NCBI GenBank assembly: GCA_020634115.1 | Contig: JACKCH010000010.1 | Span: 186,001 to 250,000 of the forward strand | Reading direction: 5' to 3' | Source: Anaerolineaceae bacterium | Lineage (GTDB): Bacteria > Chloroflexota > Anaerolineae > Aggregatilineales > Phototrophicaceae | Length of the DNA stretch: 64,000 nucleotides | In this document: positions 1 to 7,845 of the stretch, in pieces | How positions within the stretch are numbered: the stretch's first letter is position 1 | Layout: each line of letters begins with the position of its first letter | Program-made: the position numbers and the translations under genes | The notes under the pieces: generated by a model | The model's input: the letters and a program-made list of their open reading frames with translations, nothing else | Told to the model about the DNA's origin: nothing | The model's database searches: none

Positions 1-255
1 TTCTTTGAACTGTCGTATAACCCCCAACCGCTGCCCACCGACCCCATCAGCATCTTCCGTGAAGAATTTGACGTGGCCTGCGCGGAATTGGCGGAATCCG
101 GTGTGCCGGTTGTCGCTGACCTTAACCAGGCCTGGTTGGATTATGCCGGGTGGCGGGTGAACTATGATGCGGTGCTGCTGCAACTGGCAGAACTCATGAT
201 GGCCCCTTACGCGCCCTGGTCGTCGGATCGCGGTGTGATCCGCAAGTCGCCATAA
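1..255 (+). CDS. C-terminal part of an unidentified protein (5' end outside window)
   Basis: Frame 1 is open from the first base of the window and closes at a TAA (253-255), leaving 84 visible residues and no start. The tail is soluble-looking, with an acidic middle and a conserved-looking ending (MMAPYAPWSSDR followed by a few basic residues). I have a vague memory of similar endings in bacterial membrane or ion-channel-like proteins, but that is not enough to assign a function. Codon use looks like that of the neighbouring genes. No terminator is obvious in the 148 bases that follow; that gap holds AT-rich short direct repeats (AAAATCGT) before the next gene. Confidence 0.6.
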   Translation, partial: FFELSYNPQPLPTDPISIFREEFDVACAELAESGVPVVADLNQAWLDYAGWRVNYDAVLLQLAELMMAPYAPWSSDRGVIRKSP

Positions 256-403
256 AAACACGAAAACCCCTGACATTTTTCTGGTAAACACATGACATTC
301 GTCACTCTACGCAGGGAAGCTAGAGTGGGTTAATGAAATTAGAACGATTTATTAAAATCGTAAAAATCCATAAAAATCGTCAATATCGGGAAGGGGTATA
401 ACG

Positions 404-688
404 ATGAAGGTCAAAATCAACCGTAACGTTTGTCCTGCACACCTTGCCTTTTGTGAGCGATGCCTGGGGCAGTTTCTGAAGTACCCAATGGGTTACGAAC
501 GGCGCTGCTTTGAGGAACTGGTCGATGACGGAAGCGATGTCCTCACCATTGACCTCAAAACCGGCAGTCACCAAATCACAGTGAAACTGGACAAAGAACA
601 GCGCGAAATGCTGGCAGGTGAGGGTTGGGCCTACTTCATGGATTTCGGCGTTCCGATGTACCGCGACAAAGGTGTTTCAGGTGGCTAA
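404..688 (+). CDS. small Cys-rich hypothetical protein
   Basis: 94 residues, starting at an ATG with GAAGGGG about eight bases upstream. Four cysteines cluster near the N-terminus (C10, C17, C20, C35), a spacing that could bind a metal or an iron-sulfur cluster. It does not match a textbook ferredoxin motif. The rest is a mixed alpha/beta region with many charged residues and no signal peptide or membrane segment, so a cytoplasmic protein is expected. A strong terminator follows at 747-788, so it appears to be the last or only gene of its transcript. The AT-rich leader (310-400) probably holds its promoter. Function not recognised. Confidence 0.7.
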   Translation: MKVKINRNVCPAHLAFCERCLGQFLKYPMGYERRCFEELVDDGSDVLTIDLKTGSHQITVKLDKEQREMLAGEGWAYFMDFGVPMYRDKGVSGG

Positions 689-746
689 TTACACAGGAGT
701 CTCATCCGGCTGAATGGCAGAACACCGCTTTATCCCCACTGTCTGA

Positions 747-788
747 CAGAACCCATAATCATCTCCGGTTATGGGTTCTGCCGTTTTT
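747..788 (+). terminator. rho-independent terminator after the Cys-rich gene
   Basis: A perfect 12-bp inverted repeat (CAGAACCCATAA / TTATGGGTTCTG, loop of ten) is followed by CCG and a run of five T. It lies between two convergent genes and its T run touches the stop codon of the minus-strand gene ending at 787. Confidence 0.9.
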
Positions 789-2178
789 AAGGGGCTAGAC
801 CCGGCGGGATGACGCGCCAGATCAGATAGAAATCCAGCAGAGCGAGCGCCAGTGACACCGCCAGCGGGAAATAAGCGACCAGGGAAGTGCGGCTGAAAAA
901 CACGTATTTGAGGAGGATCATCCCCCAGGTGTGCAGGCCGATTACCATGCCAATTGCGATTGGAATCAGGCCGGGGAACATATAGCGGCCTTGCAGTTGC
1001 AGAAACTCGGTGTTGTAGTAGAAGTACGCCAGCACTGCCAGGATACCCGCCAGCCAGATGATGCGCCACACATCCCGTTGGGCGGGGCTGTCCTTCTGGC
1101 GCGGCTGTTTATCGGGGATGATGACCAATTCCCCCAGCAGGCCTGTCACGGAAGCGAAGGTGACGGCGAAGAGTATATAGTAAATCCAGTTCTGCATGGG
1201 CAGTCCCATCCAACCGAACAGCCCCCAGAAACTCTTGAAGGTGATTTCAACGGCGTCTGACAGGTAACTCATCAGGCCGATTTCCGCGATTCGATCCGCC
1301 GTGCGTGGCTGGTCAGCCACCACGAGGTTATGTTGGCGCTGTCCGAAGAAATCCGGGAAGCCATAGGTGTTGACATTCGCCACCCAGACGATGCTGCCTA
1401 ACAGCAGCGCGGGGATCAGGAATGCCGCCAGGGAACGCAGGAGCGCCCGCCAATGATACGGTTTGAGATCGCGGGTCGAGGGGATTTCTTCCGCTTCCCA
1501 CCAGTGGAGCAGCAGCGCGACGACGACCACACCGGCCATGAAATAGGTTGAAAGTTTGGTGACGAACCCCAGGCCAACCAGCAGGCCAAGCTGCCAGGGC
1601 TTGATATTTCCCGTAGCGCCACCTTGCAAGTATCTCACCGTGAACAGCAGCGTCAGACCAACGATGAGTTCCGCCAGTCCGTCATTATTGACTGCCGACA
1701 GCATGGCAATATGCTGTGGCAGGAAGGCGACGAAGGCCATCACACCAAGCGGAACGGCCTGCCGTTCCCGTACAACTGCCCTGGTAACTGCTTCGGCACA
1801 CAGCACAACTCCCAGGCCGATGACCACCGAGAAGAGCCGCAGCGCCAGCAAACTCCCATTGGTCAGCCGGTAAACCACTGAGGCCAACAAGTAGTAAAGC
1901 GGGGGTTGGTGGTCTTCATACTGGATGGTGGACAGGCTGCCCAGGAGTTCGATGTTAAACCGGGCGCTTTTGAGGGTATCCAGGTAGGCCGAGTCCCAGT
2001 CACCGGGCAGGATCGTCGGGCAGCAGCCATTGGTGGCGACCTGTGCAATATAGTTATAGTGGGCAGGTTCGTCAGGCGCTTGCCAGTCAGGGGTGCGGAC
2101 AGCAAAGAGAATCCCTAAAAGCACATAGAGGATAAGAATGAACCAGCGCAGGGTGGGGTTTAAGCACGATGAAAGCAT
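787..2178 (-). CDS. GT-C type membrane glycosyltransferase-like protein
   Basis: 463 residues with about ten predicted membrane helices. The first extracytoplasmic loop after helix 1 carries the acidic motif PDEPAHYNYI, and a later loop carries EDHQPPLYYLLA. Both patterns are typical of GT-C fold enzymes (dolichyl- or polyprenyl-phosphate-sugar dependent mannosyltransferase, ArnT or DUF2142-like). Such enzymes move a sugar from a lipid carrier to a protein or glycan on the outer face of the membrane. The sugar and acceptor cannot be read here. The start has an AGG-containing ribosome site (GCAGGTAAATCCT). It stands alone, divergent from the DUF6062 gene and convergent with the small Cys-rich gene. 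Confidence 0.8.
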   Translation of the reverse strand: MLSSCLNPTLRWFILILYVLLGILFAVRTPDWQAPDEPAHYNYIAQVATNGCCPTILPGDWDSAYLDTLKSARFNIELLGSLSTIQYEDHQPPLYYLLASVVYRLTNGSLLALRLFSVVIGLGVVLCAEAVTRAVVRERQAVPLGVMAFVAFLPQHIAMLSAVNNDGLAELIVGLTLLFTVRYLQGGATGNIKPWQLGLLVGLGFVTKLSTYFMAGVVVVALLLHWWEAEEIPSTRDLKPYHWRALLRSLAAFLIPALLLGSIVWVANVNTYGFPDFFGQRQHNLVVADQPRTADRIAEIGLMSYLSDAVEITFKSFWGLFGWMGLPMQNWIYYILFAVTFASVTGLLGELVIIPDKQPRQKDSPAQRDVWRIIWLAGILAVLAYFYYNTEFLQLQGRYMFPGLIPIAIGMVIGLHTWGMILLKYVFFSRTSLVAYFPLAVSLALALLDFYLIWRVIPPGLAP

Positions 2179-2356
2179 AGGATTTACCTGCCTGAAAATA
2201 TTACGGGTAATCTAACTCCCCATCAATTTATTGTGCAACATTTATTAGGATATAGCAAGTGAAGGGCATCTTCGTCGGGACGCTGGCGGCGCTGGCGGTT
2301 GAGCAGTAGTATAGTGGTGAAGACCGTCTACCGGAACGAGAGAGATCATTACTGGA

Positions 2357-3082
2357 ATGCAGGAAAAATCGTTTGGTTTTTACGACCTGGTGGAGACATT
2401 CCCCAAGCCCGGCTGTGCGGTGTGTAACCTGTTGGAAGCGGACGCTTACCGCCAGCTTGATAACATCCTCTACGAACGGGTGACCGATCCGCCGACCCAA
2501 ACGGCGTTTCGTGTTGGGCGTGGGTTGTGCAGCGAACACGGGAATCTCCTGGTAACGTTCAGCCACGCCCTGGGAATCGCAATTCTCTACGAGGCGGTGC
2601 TGGATGCCACACTTAAGGCGCTCGACCAGGCCGAAAAAGAGGGGAGTTCGTCGGGCGGGTGGGGGCGTTTGTGGAACAATACTTCATCTAACGATGCGCT
2701 TATCGCTGCCCTTGAACCGGGCGAACCCTGCATCATTTGTGCTGCGCAGGATGAACATGAAGCCCGCTATATCCGTATCCTGACGGAGCACATCAATGAT
2801 AATCGTTTGGAATCCGCTTACCGGGCGTCGGACGGATTGTGCCGCCAACACTTCCAGATGACGTTGCGCGATGCTCGTAACGCGGCCCATGCCCGCCTCC
2901 TGCTCAATATTCAGCGGGACATCTGGGTGCGGCTGCGGGGCGAATTGCGGGAATTCGCGCGTAAGTACGATTTTAAGCATGTGAATGAAAAAATGGGTGC
3001 AGAGGGCGATAGTTGGCGTCGGGCTGTGCAGCACTACAGCGGGTCACGCAGCGTGTTCGGCCCCCGGCGCTCCAGGAAGTAG
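2357..3082 (+). CDS. DUF6062 family protein with two Cys/His modules
   Basis: 241 residues. Two copies of one metal-site-like pattern are visible: C20-x2-C23 with C58-x2-H61, and C125-x2-C128 with C162-x2-H165. The spacing inside the two modules is nearly equal (34 and 33 residues), which suggests an internal duplication of a zinc-binding unit. Between them the protein is largely helical and charged. I recognise it as DUF6062, a family common in Chloroflexota and Firmicutes with no firm function known to me. There is no signal peptide or membrane segment. The start used is the first ATG; a GAGAGAG stretch lies somewhat far upstream, so the start is less certain than the frame. Confidence 0.8.
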   Translation: MQEKSFGFYDLVETFPKPGCAVCNLLEADAYRQLDNILYERVTDPPTQTAFRVGRGLCSEHGNLLVTFSHALGIAILYEAVLDATLKALDQAEKEGSSSGGWGRLWNNTSSNDALIAALEPGEPCIICAAQDEHEARYIRILTEHINDNRLESAYRASDGLCRQHFQMTLRDARNAAHARLLLNIQRDIWVRLRGELREFARKYDFKHVNEKMGAEGDSWRRAVQHYSGSRSVFGPRRSRK

Positions 3083-3085
3083 AGA

Positions 3086-3655
3086 TTATCCACCGGTTTC
3101 CAGGTTGATGCGAATATCATAGCCCGCCAACCCGGGCAGCCCGACCCAAAAGGGACTCACCAGATCATAGGCACAGTCCCCCTCGGTGATGAACCGCAGC
3201 GTAATCGTGAATGTGTCCGCGGCGTCGTCACGATTGTAGGCGACGACCTCGTACCGGGCGGTACAACCCTCACCCTTGCTCCATAGCCCGGCCAGCACGT
3301 CGCCACTACTGAAGTCGAAGGGATAGCGTGTGACCGGATGGCGGCACAGGCGGCTTTGATCGGCCAATTCATAAAAGTGGATGTGGTCTTCGGCGCTACG
3401 CAGCACAAAAACCTGACCTGCGGCGTCGAATGCGGCCTCGAAGCAAATCCCTGCCATTACCTGGTTTTCATCGTGCCAGGGGTAGGCCGAGGTAGGGCTC
3501 GGCGGTGAGGCTTCCAGGGCGTTGTTTGTGGCGGGTGGCGTTGATTCAGGCAGGATGCACCCGGCCAGTAGCAGAACCGCTGTGACCCATACCCACCTGC
3601 CAAACCGAATGGGGGTGTGATTTGGCGAATTTTTCAGGTTAATTAAGGGAATCAA
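3086..3655 (-). CDS. putative lipoprotein of unknown function
   Basis: The frame stays open to 3757, but a TTG at 3653-3655 is preceded by AGGGG at good spacing. It places a short charged N-region before a hydrophobic stretch ending in a lipobox (LLLAGC, Cys33), so I chose it. The product would be 189 residues: a lipid-anchored protein with a Pro/Ser/Thr-rich linker and a compact beta-rich domain. Four further cysteines (in MAGICFE, SRLCRH, EGCTAR and GDCAYD) could form disulfides outside the membrane. No family recognised. It converges with the DUF6062 gene, the two stops being a few bases apart. Confidence 0.65.
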   Translation of the reverse strand: MIPLINLKNSPNHTPIRFGRWVWVTAVLLLAGCILPESTPPATNNALEASPPSPTSAYPWHDENQVMAGICFEAAFDAAGQVFVLRSAEDHIHFYELADQSRLCRHPVTRYPFDFSSGDVLAGLWSKGEGCTARYEVVAYNRDDAADTFTITLRFITEGDCAYDLVSPFWVGLPGLAGYDIRINLETGG

Positions 3656-3985
3656 ACTCGCACCCCTCGCTAAAGCATGGTAATATGCAAAGTATATTTT
3701 AGTGGGCACATCGCTTTTCAGGTAAATCCGTTTCATCAATCGAACTATTGCACGCAAGGGTTTACTTCCCTTAAGAGAAAACGATTTATCAGGCCAGGTA
3801 AAATTTTAGTGTTCATTTATTTGTACGTGCGCCGTGCAACAGATACCTATCATGATGTTCCTATTTTATACTGGATAGGGGCGTGTTTTCGTGTCTCTTT
3901 TTTAGGGTAGTATAGCGGTAGGCGAACAGACCCGGTTTCTTTAATGGCGCAGGGTGGCTAGAAACACAACTACAGGGGCATTTCT
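3656..3985. other. gene-free gap, promoter region of two divergent genes
   Basis: About 330 AT-rich bases between the lipoprotein and the phosphoesterase gene. An open frame on the plus strand (3677-3910) has no ribosome site and unusual amino acid content, and I do not regard it as coding. TATACT and TATAGC words near 3871 and 3911 could be -10 elements for the phosphoesterase, but no -35 partner is convincing. Confidence 0.4.
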
Positions 3986-4717
3986 ATGCGTATACTGGTT
4001 ATCTCCGATATTCATGCGAATCGCACAGCGTTTGAGACGGTTTTGGAAGACGCAAAAGGTCAATGGGAATACGTCTGGTGTTTAGGTGACGTAGTGGGCT
4101 ACGGCCCCGACCCGAATGAGTGCGTCGAACGGCTGCGTGAACTGCCGAATCTATGTCTGGCGGGTAATCATGACTGGGCAGCGTTAGGGCGGTTGGATAT
4201 TCGGACGTTCAACCCGGATGCACGTAAGGCGGTGACCTGGACACGGGACACCCTCACCCCGGAAAATACCGCCTACCTGGAAGCCCTGCCTACTACCTTT
4301 GTGATCGGGGACTATACCCTGGCACATGGCAGTCCTCGCGAACCCATCTGGGAGTACATTCTCGAACCACTGATCGCTGCTTTGAACTTCCCTCATTTTG
4401 AAACCCCTTATTGTCTAGTCGGCCACACTCACCAACCCGTTATTTACGAACTGCTGAACGATGAGGGCGATACCGAAGCCCTGCCACCGGTCTACCGCCA
4501 GCAGCGCCAGTTGAATGGGCGGCGGCAGATTATCAATCCGGGCAGCGTTGGACAGCCTCGCGATGCCAACCCGGAAGCGGCCTATGCTCTGCTGGATGTG
4601 GAAACCAACATCTGGGAACACCGGCGTGTCCCCTACGATATCTCCGCCGTGCAGAAACGGATGCGTGATGTTGATATGCCGGAACGACTGGTCGCACGGT
4701 TGGAACATGGCTGGTAA
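3986..4717 (+). CDS. calcineurin-like metallophosphoesterase (YfcE/MJ0936 type)
   Basis: 243 residues, start preceded by AGGGG at eight bases. The two-metal phosphoesterase motifs appear in order: D8-x-H10 (SDIH), GD at 34-35, GNHD at 60-63, a His in LAHGSP, and GHTH, followed by the typical tail INPGSVGQPRD. Members hydrolyse phosphodiesters or small phosphorylated substrates with Mn or other divalent metals; the substrate is not readable. The last codons overlap the start of the downstream DtxR-type metal regulator (ATG at 4707, stop at 4715-4717), so the two are very likely translationally coupled. This links a metal-dependent hydrolase to metal sensing. Confidence 0.92.
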   Translation: MRILVISDIHANRTAFETVLEDAKGQWEYVWCLGDVVGYGPDPNECVERLRELPNLCLAGNHDWAALGRLDIRTFNPDARKAVTWTRDTLTPENTAYLEALPTTFVIGDYTLAHGSPREPIWEYILEPLIAALNFPHFETPYCLVGHTHQPVIYELLNDEGDTEALPPVYRQQRQLNGRRQIINPGSVGQPRDANPEAAYALLDVETNIWEHRRVPYDISAVQKRMRDVDMPERLVARLEHGW

Positions 4718-5423
4718 AGCATTGTCAGAAGAGACAGACAGCGGCGAAATCAGCCGCAAAATGCGGGATTATTTGGCAGAAATTTATCGCCTGAGTGACC
4801 GTCACCCTGCAAACTATGGATTTGTCAGTACCTCGGCGCTGGCGGATCTGCTGGATGTGAGCGCCCCGGCGGTCAACCGCATGGTGACCAAGCTGCGCGA
4901 ACTCGGTCTGCTGGAACACGAACCCTACCAAGGTATCCGGCTGACAGCTAAAGGGACGCGGGAAGCGTTGAAGAAACTACGCTGCCATCGGATCGCAGAG
5001 GCCTTCCTGGTCAATGTGATGGGGTTTGGCTGGCATGAAGTCCACAGCGAAGCAGATCGGTTGAGCCTGGGTATGAGCGAAAGCGTCACCGAGCGGATGC
5101 TGACGATGGCCGGGAATCCCACGACCTGCCCGCACGGTGAGCCAATACCCGATGCCGAAGGCAACCTGCCGGATATTTACGACATACTGCTGACTGATGC
5201 CGCGCTCGAACAGGAAGTCACGATTACCCGTGTGCGTATCCGCGAGTCGGAGCGGCTGGAATATATGGCGGCGCTGGGGCTGACACCGGGAACATCCCTG
5301 CATGTGATCCATAAAGCGCCCTTCAGCGGGCCGATTCAACTTAAAATCGGGCGTGAGTACCGGATTATCGGGCATAACCTGGCAGAAGTAATCTGCGTAA
5401 AGCCCCAGCCGGACACCCCCTAA
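4707..5423 (+). CDS. DtxR/MntR family metal-dependent regulator
   Basis: 238 residues if translation starts at the ATG that overlaps the phosphoesterase stop (ATGGCTGGTAA). The frame continues upstream, but only as an out-of-phase shadow of that gene. The N-terminal winged helix (about 15-75) contains SALADLLDVSAPAVNRMVTK, typical of DtxR. The dimerisation and metal region follows (HRIAEAFLVNVMG, HEVHSEADRLS, CPHGEPIP). A C-terminal SH3/FeoA-like domain (about 155-235) includes LEYMAALGLTPG and the final IIGHNLAEVICV. Such proteins repress iron or manganese uptake genes when loaded with metal. A feoB and a feoA-like gene lie 32 kb away and are plausible targets. Confidence 0.93.
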   Translation: MAGKALSEETDSGEISRKMRDYLAEIYRLSDRHPANYGFVSTSALADLLDVSAPAVNRMVTKLRELGLLEHEPYQGIRLTAKGTREALKKLRCHRIAEAFLVNVMGFGWHEVHSEADRLSLGMSESVTERMLTMAGNPTTCPHGEPIPDAEGNLPDIYDILLTDAALEQEVTITRVRIRESERLEYMAALGLTPGTSLHVIHKAPFSGPIQLKIGREYRIIGHNLAEVICVKPQPDTP

Positions 5424-5448
5424 GCCGGATACGGTTAAGCCTTTTTGA

Positions 5449-5745
5449 TTACTGACAATACACCCAGGATTCCAGCCCGCTTGCCAGTGTAACTTGAATC
5501 CGGCGGTAGACGCTGGTTTCATAATGGTCGAGCAAAACCAGTTCCTCAGGGGTGACTTCGTACACGATTCCTGTGATTGTCCCCACCGAATCCGGGATAA
5601 TAATGGGATACGTCTCGCGTCCGAATCCAATCGTGGACATACGAAAACCTGACAGCGAATCCGGCTGCCCCTGCATGGTATGCCCCAGGACTGCCTCCTG
5701 GATCACCGGGTCTTGCAGCGTGCCATAGGTAAAAATACGCTCCAT
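5449..5745 (-). CDS. gamma-glutamylcyclotransferase-like (AIG2/GGCT fold) protein
   Basis: 98 residues from the ATG at 5745, preferred over one nine codons upstream because AAGGAA sits about eight bases before it. The N-terminus has the family signature YGTLQDP. A conserved acidic stretch follows (VYEVTPEELVLLDHYE), where one Glu is normally the catalytic acid. The fold cyclises gamma-glutamylamines or gamma-glutamyl dipeptides to 5-oxoproline. Many short bacterial members have unproven substrates. The gene ends just downstream of the DtxR gene in convergent orientation, with a T run around 5440. Confidence 0.82.
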   Translation of the reverse strand: MERIFTYGTLQDPVIQEAVLGHTMQGQPDSLSGFRMSTIGFGRETYPIIIPDSVGTITGIVYEVTPEELVLLDHYETSVYRRIQVTLASGLESWVYCQ

Positions 5746-6067
5746 AAACCATATTCCTTGCAATAAAGTCATGATAAGTTGGCTGGCCGCTGGTCACTGG
5801 CCTCTAGCGTGTTAGCCTCTTAGCTGGTTTGCACTCTAATATTTTAGACTTTTCCAGATAAAAAGACATTCTTGATCGTAAGGACAAGACCGGCCTTGTC
5901 CGCTGGCGAATGAAGAGCGAGATTCGTAAAGACGCCCGGATGGGTATCCGCCGGACGGCAAAAATGCCCAAGCACCGAGAGAATTGTGTCATCAGATCGT
6001 CTGAAAAGCTAACCAGCTAAAGCGCCAGCGGCCAACAGCTAAGGCCCGGCCTTTGGTGTTTTTACGG
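5746..6067. repeat. gap with heptad arrays and a small palindromic element
   Basis: No gene seen. From 5781 runs a 7-base periodic array (GGCTGGC, CGCTGGT, CACTGGC, CTCTAGC). An array of the opposite sense lies at 6008-6042 (AGCTAAA, GCGCCAG, CGGCCAA), so the gap is framed by a loose inverted pair. At 5882-5901 GGACAAG pairs with CTTGTCC, a short member of the palindromic family found in many other gaps of the window. Confidence 0.55.
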
Positions 6068-7252
6068 TTATGTGGTTGTTTGCCTTTTTTCCTGTGTGCT
6101 GTCGTAGGCGGTTTCCAGTTGCGCCGCGATCTGTGACCAGGTGAACCGCTCGTTGACCAGTTGCCGGGCAGCGGCCTGCATCGCCTCGCGCCGCTCCTGC
6201 TCTAATAATACCATTCGCAGTGCCCCCGCCAATGCCGCTACATCCGGGCTGACCTCAAGACCCGCGCCGGATAGTGCGACTTCCGGTAAGTAACACTCCG
6301 GGGAGACAATCGCCGGGAGTCCCGCCGCCAGCGCCTCCAGCACCACCATTGGCAGTCCTTCCCCCACCGCCGGGAGCGCGAAAACATCCGCTGCTGCAAA
6401 GGCCGCCAGCCGTGACTCGCCGCCCAGGTAGCCGGTCAGGATGACGCGCTCATCCACAAACGGCTCAATCAATGCCCTCCCGCCCTCGTCTGGTCCGGCA
6501 ATTACCAACCGCGCTCCGGGTATGTCCGCCTGGCGGAATGCCTCCGCTAGCAGATGCGCCCCTTTGCGGGGATGCAGCCGCGCCATAAACAGGCATACCG
6601 GCCCATCGCCCAGGCCATATTGGGCGCGGAACGTCCCTCGCCCTGGTAGATCACGGTATGCCGCCGGATTCACGCCGTTTGGCACGACGCTGAATGTGGC
6701 GGGGATACGCCGCCGTCCGAAACGCGACCAAAGCGTCTGTACCGCTTCGACCTCCGCCGTCGTCAGACCAATGACATGATCGAAGCGCAGCGCCACCGCC
6801 GAACTCAACAGACGATCCCAGGCCGCTTTCATGCGGCTCCGTCCCGTAGTGAGTGATAACGTGCCATGTGGGGAGAGGATGAGCGGAATCCCCATCTTGG
6901 CCGCCAGGGGCGTCACCAGCAGATTTTCCACTGTGCGGAATTCATGGCAGTGAACGATGTCTGCCTCGGCCAGCAGGTCGCGGGCAATTGCATCCATCCC
7001 ATTCGGTGTCGAAAGGTTCAGCTTCCCGCGCAGCCAGGGGGAGAGATTCGGCACGCGCACGACTCGCACGCCGTTTATGACCTCCTGCATCAGGCCGGTA
7101 TAACGGTGGGTCTGGTCAAGCGCGTCCGTCGTCAGCACGGTGACGATATGCCCGCGCTCCGCTAAGGCCTGGGTCATGCCCTCAACAGAACGCACCACGC
7201 CGCCAAACGCATACGCCGGGGTATAGTAGGGGGTGAGATGGAGAATGTTCAC
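6068..7252 (-). CDS. GT4 family glycosyltransferase (GT-B fold)
   Basis: The start chosen is a GTG at 7250-7252 with AGGGA about nine bases upstream. Two in-frame ATGs further upstream have no usable ribosome site. The N-terminus becomes MNILHLTPYYTPAYAFGG, exactly the usual opening of GT4 enzymes. The C-terminal donor domain has FMARLHPRKG, VILTGYL and the E-x7-E motif within GEGLPMVVLEALAAG. Members transfer a sugar from a nucleotide-sugar to a lipid carrier or glycan at the cytoplasmic face, with retention. No partner glycan genes adjoin it, so the acceptor is unknown. It is divergent from the RIO kinase leader. Confidence 0.9.
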   Translation of the reverse strand: MNILHLTPYYTPAYAFGGVVRSVEGMTQALAERGHIVTVLTTDALDQTHRYTGLMQEVINGVRVVRVPNLSPWLRGKLNLSTPNGMDAIARDLLAEADIVHCHEFRTVENLLVTPLAAKMGIPLILSPHGTLSLTTGRSRMKAAWDRLLSSAVALRFDHVIGLTTAEVEAVQTLWSRFGRRRIPATFSVVPNGVNPAAYRDLPGRGTFRAQYGLGDGPVCLFMARLHPRKGAHLLAEAFRQADIPGARLVIAGPDEGGRALIEPFVDERVILTGYLGGESRLAAFAAADVFALPAVGEGLPMVVLEALAAGLPAIVSPECYLPEVALSGAGLEVSPDVAALAGALRMVLLEQERREAMQAAARQLVNERFTWSQIAAQLETAYDSTQEKRQTTT

Positions 7253-7370
7253 AACATCCATTCCCTGAAAAAACGATTTATGGTGGTCAGCAATCAGCGG
7301 TAAGCGTACCATACGAGTCTACGATTTGTCCTATTGTAGAGCGTTTTTGGCGGACAGCCAGTGACAGTCC

Positions 7371-7401
7371 CAGTGGAACAGCTTCTTTTGCTATTCCACT
7401 G
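7371..7401. promoter_or_regulatory. inverted repeat upstream of the RIO kinase leader promoter
   Basis: CAGTGGAA and TTCCACTG form an 8-bp inverted repeat extended by CAGC/GCT toward a T-rich loop. It lies between the divergent glycosyltransferase and the promoter at 7442. It could be an operator or simply a hairpin. Confidence 0.4.
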
Positions 7402-7441
7402 TTAGAAAGGGTCAGAGCGGCGCAAAGCGGGGCGCAACAGC

Positions 7442-7470
7442 TTGACAGTGGGCAAGAGGTTTGTTATAGT
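7442..7470 (+). promoter_or_regulatory. near-consensus sigma70 promoter
   Basis: TTGACA (7442-7447), a 17-base spacer and TATAGT (7465-7470). This is among the best matches to the housekeeping consensus in the window. It should drive the leader ORF at 7510 and, by read-through, the RIO kinase. Confidence 0.8.
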
Positions 7471-7509
7471 GTTTCACAGCATTGATTGAGTTCAGGAGGC
7501 AGTGAGTAT

Positions 7510-7572
7510 ATGACACAAGTGAATGGTTTAGCCCTTGTTGTTCCGTGTGCGCCTGCCTGCTGGAACGCTTAA
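7510..7572 (+). CDS. 20-codon leader ORF upstream of the RIO kinase
   Basis: ATG at 7510 with AGGAGG at 7494-7499, ending in TAA at 7570-7572. The encoded peptide is MTQVNGLALVVPCAPACWNA. It lies 40 bases behind a near-consensus promoter and 60 bases ahead of an intrinsic terminator. Promoter, short ORF and terminator therefore form one unit of about 190 bases before the kinase gene. The two Cys and the Trp near the end could make it a regulatory leader peptide, as in attenuators; a free-standing small protein is the alternative. It is not similar to any leader I know. Confidence 0.5.
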   Translation: MTQVNGLALVVPCAPACWNA

Positions 7573-7631
7573 GAGCCGCCTGCATCATTCCTGTAGCTAC
7601 AGTTGAATTGTCAGACTGCTTTTTAATCCGC

Positions 7632-7659
7632 ACGCGCTGAGGTCTTCAGCCGCGTTTTT
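7632..7659 (+). terminator. terminator or attenuator between leader ORF and RIO kinase
   Basis: ACGCG-CTGA pairs with TCAG-(C)-CGCGT around a short loop and is followed directly by five T. It stands about 190 bases before the kinase start. A self-complementary CTGTAGCTACAG at 7591-7602 and CAGT/ACTG words before a T run near 7621 could form alternative structures. Confidence 0.65.
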
Positions 7660-7845
7660 CCTTCAGTCTTTCCAGCCGTCGCAGGCGTACACCGCGCACC
7701 TGTTTGGGTGTTGCAGTGGTGTTTGCCGGGCGGCTGTTTGATTCCGAATCCCGCCAGATTGATCCCCCTGCAATACTGATGCCATCCATCACTATGATGA
7801 CTATGCCATACAACGCAAACCTGAAGATTCAGAGGGATACCAACC

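Noticed and set aside
7412..7633. 73-residue minus-strand frame opposite the RIO kinase leader
   Set aside because: No ribosome site, and it covers a strong plus-strand promoter, a leader ORF and a terminator.
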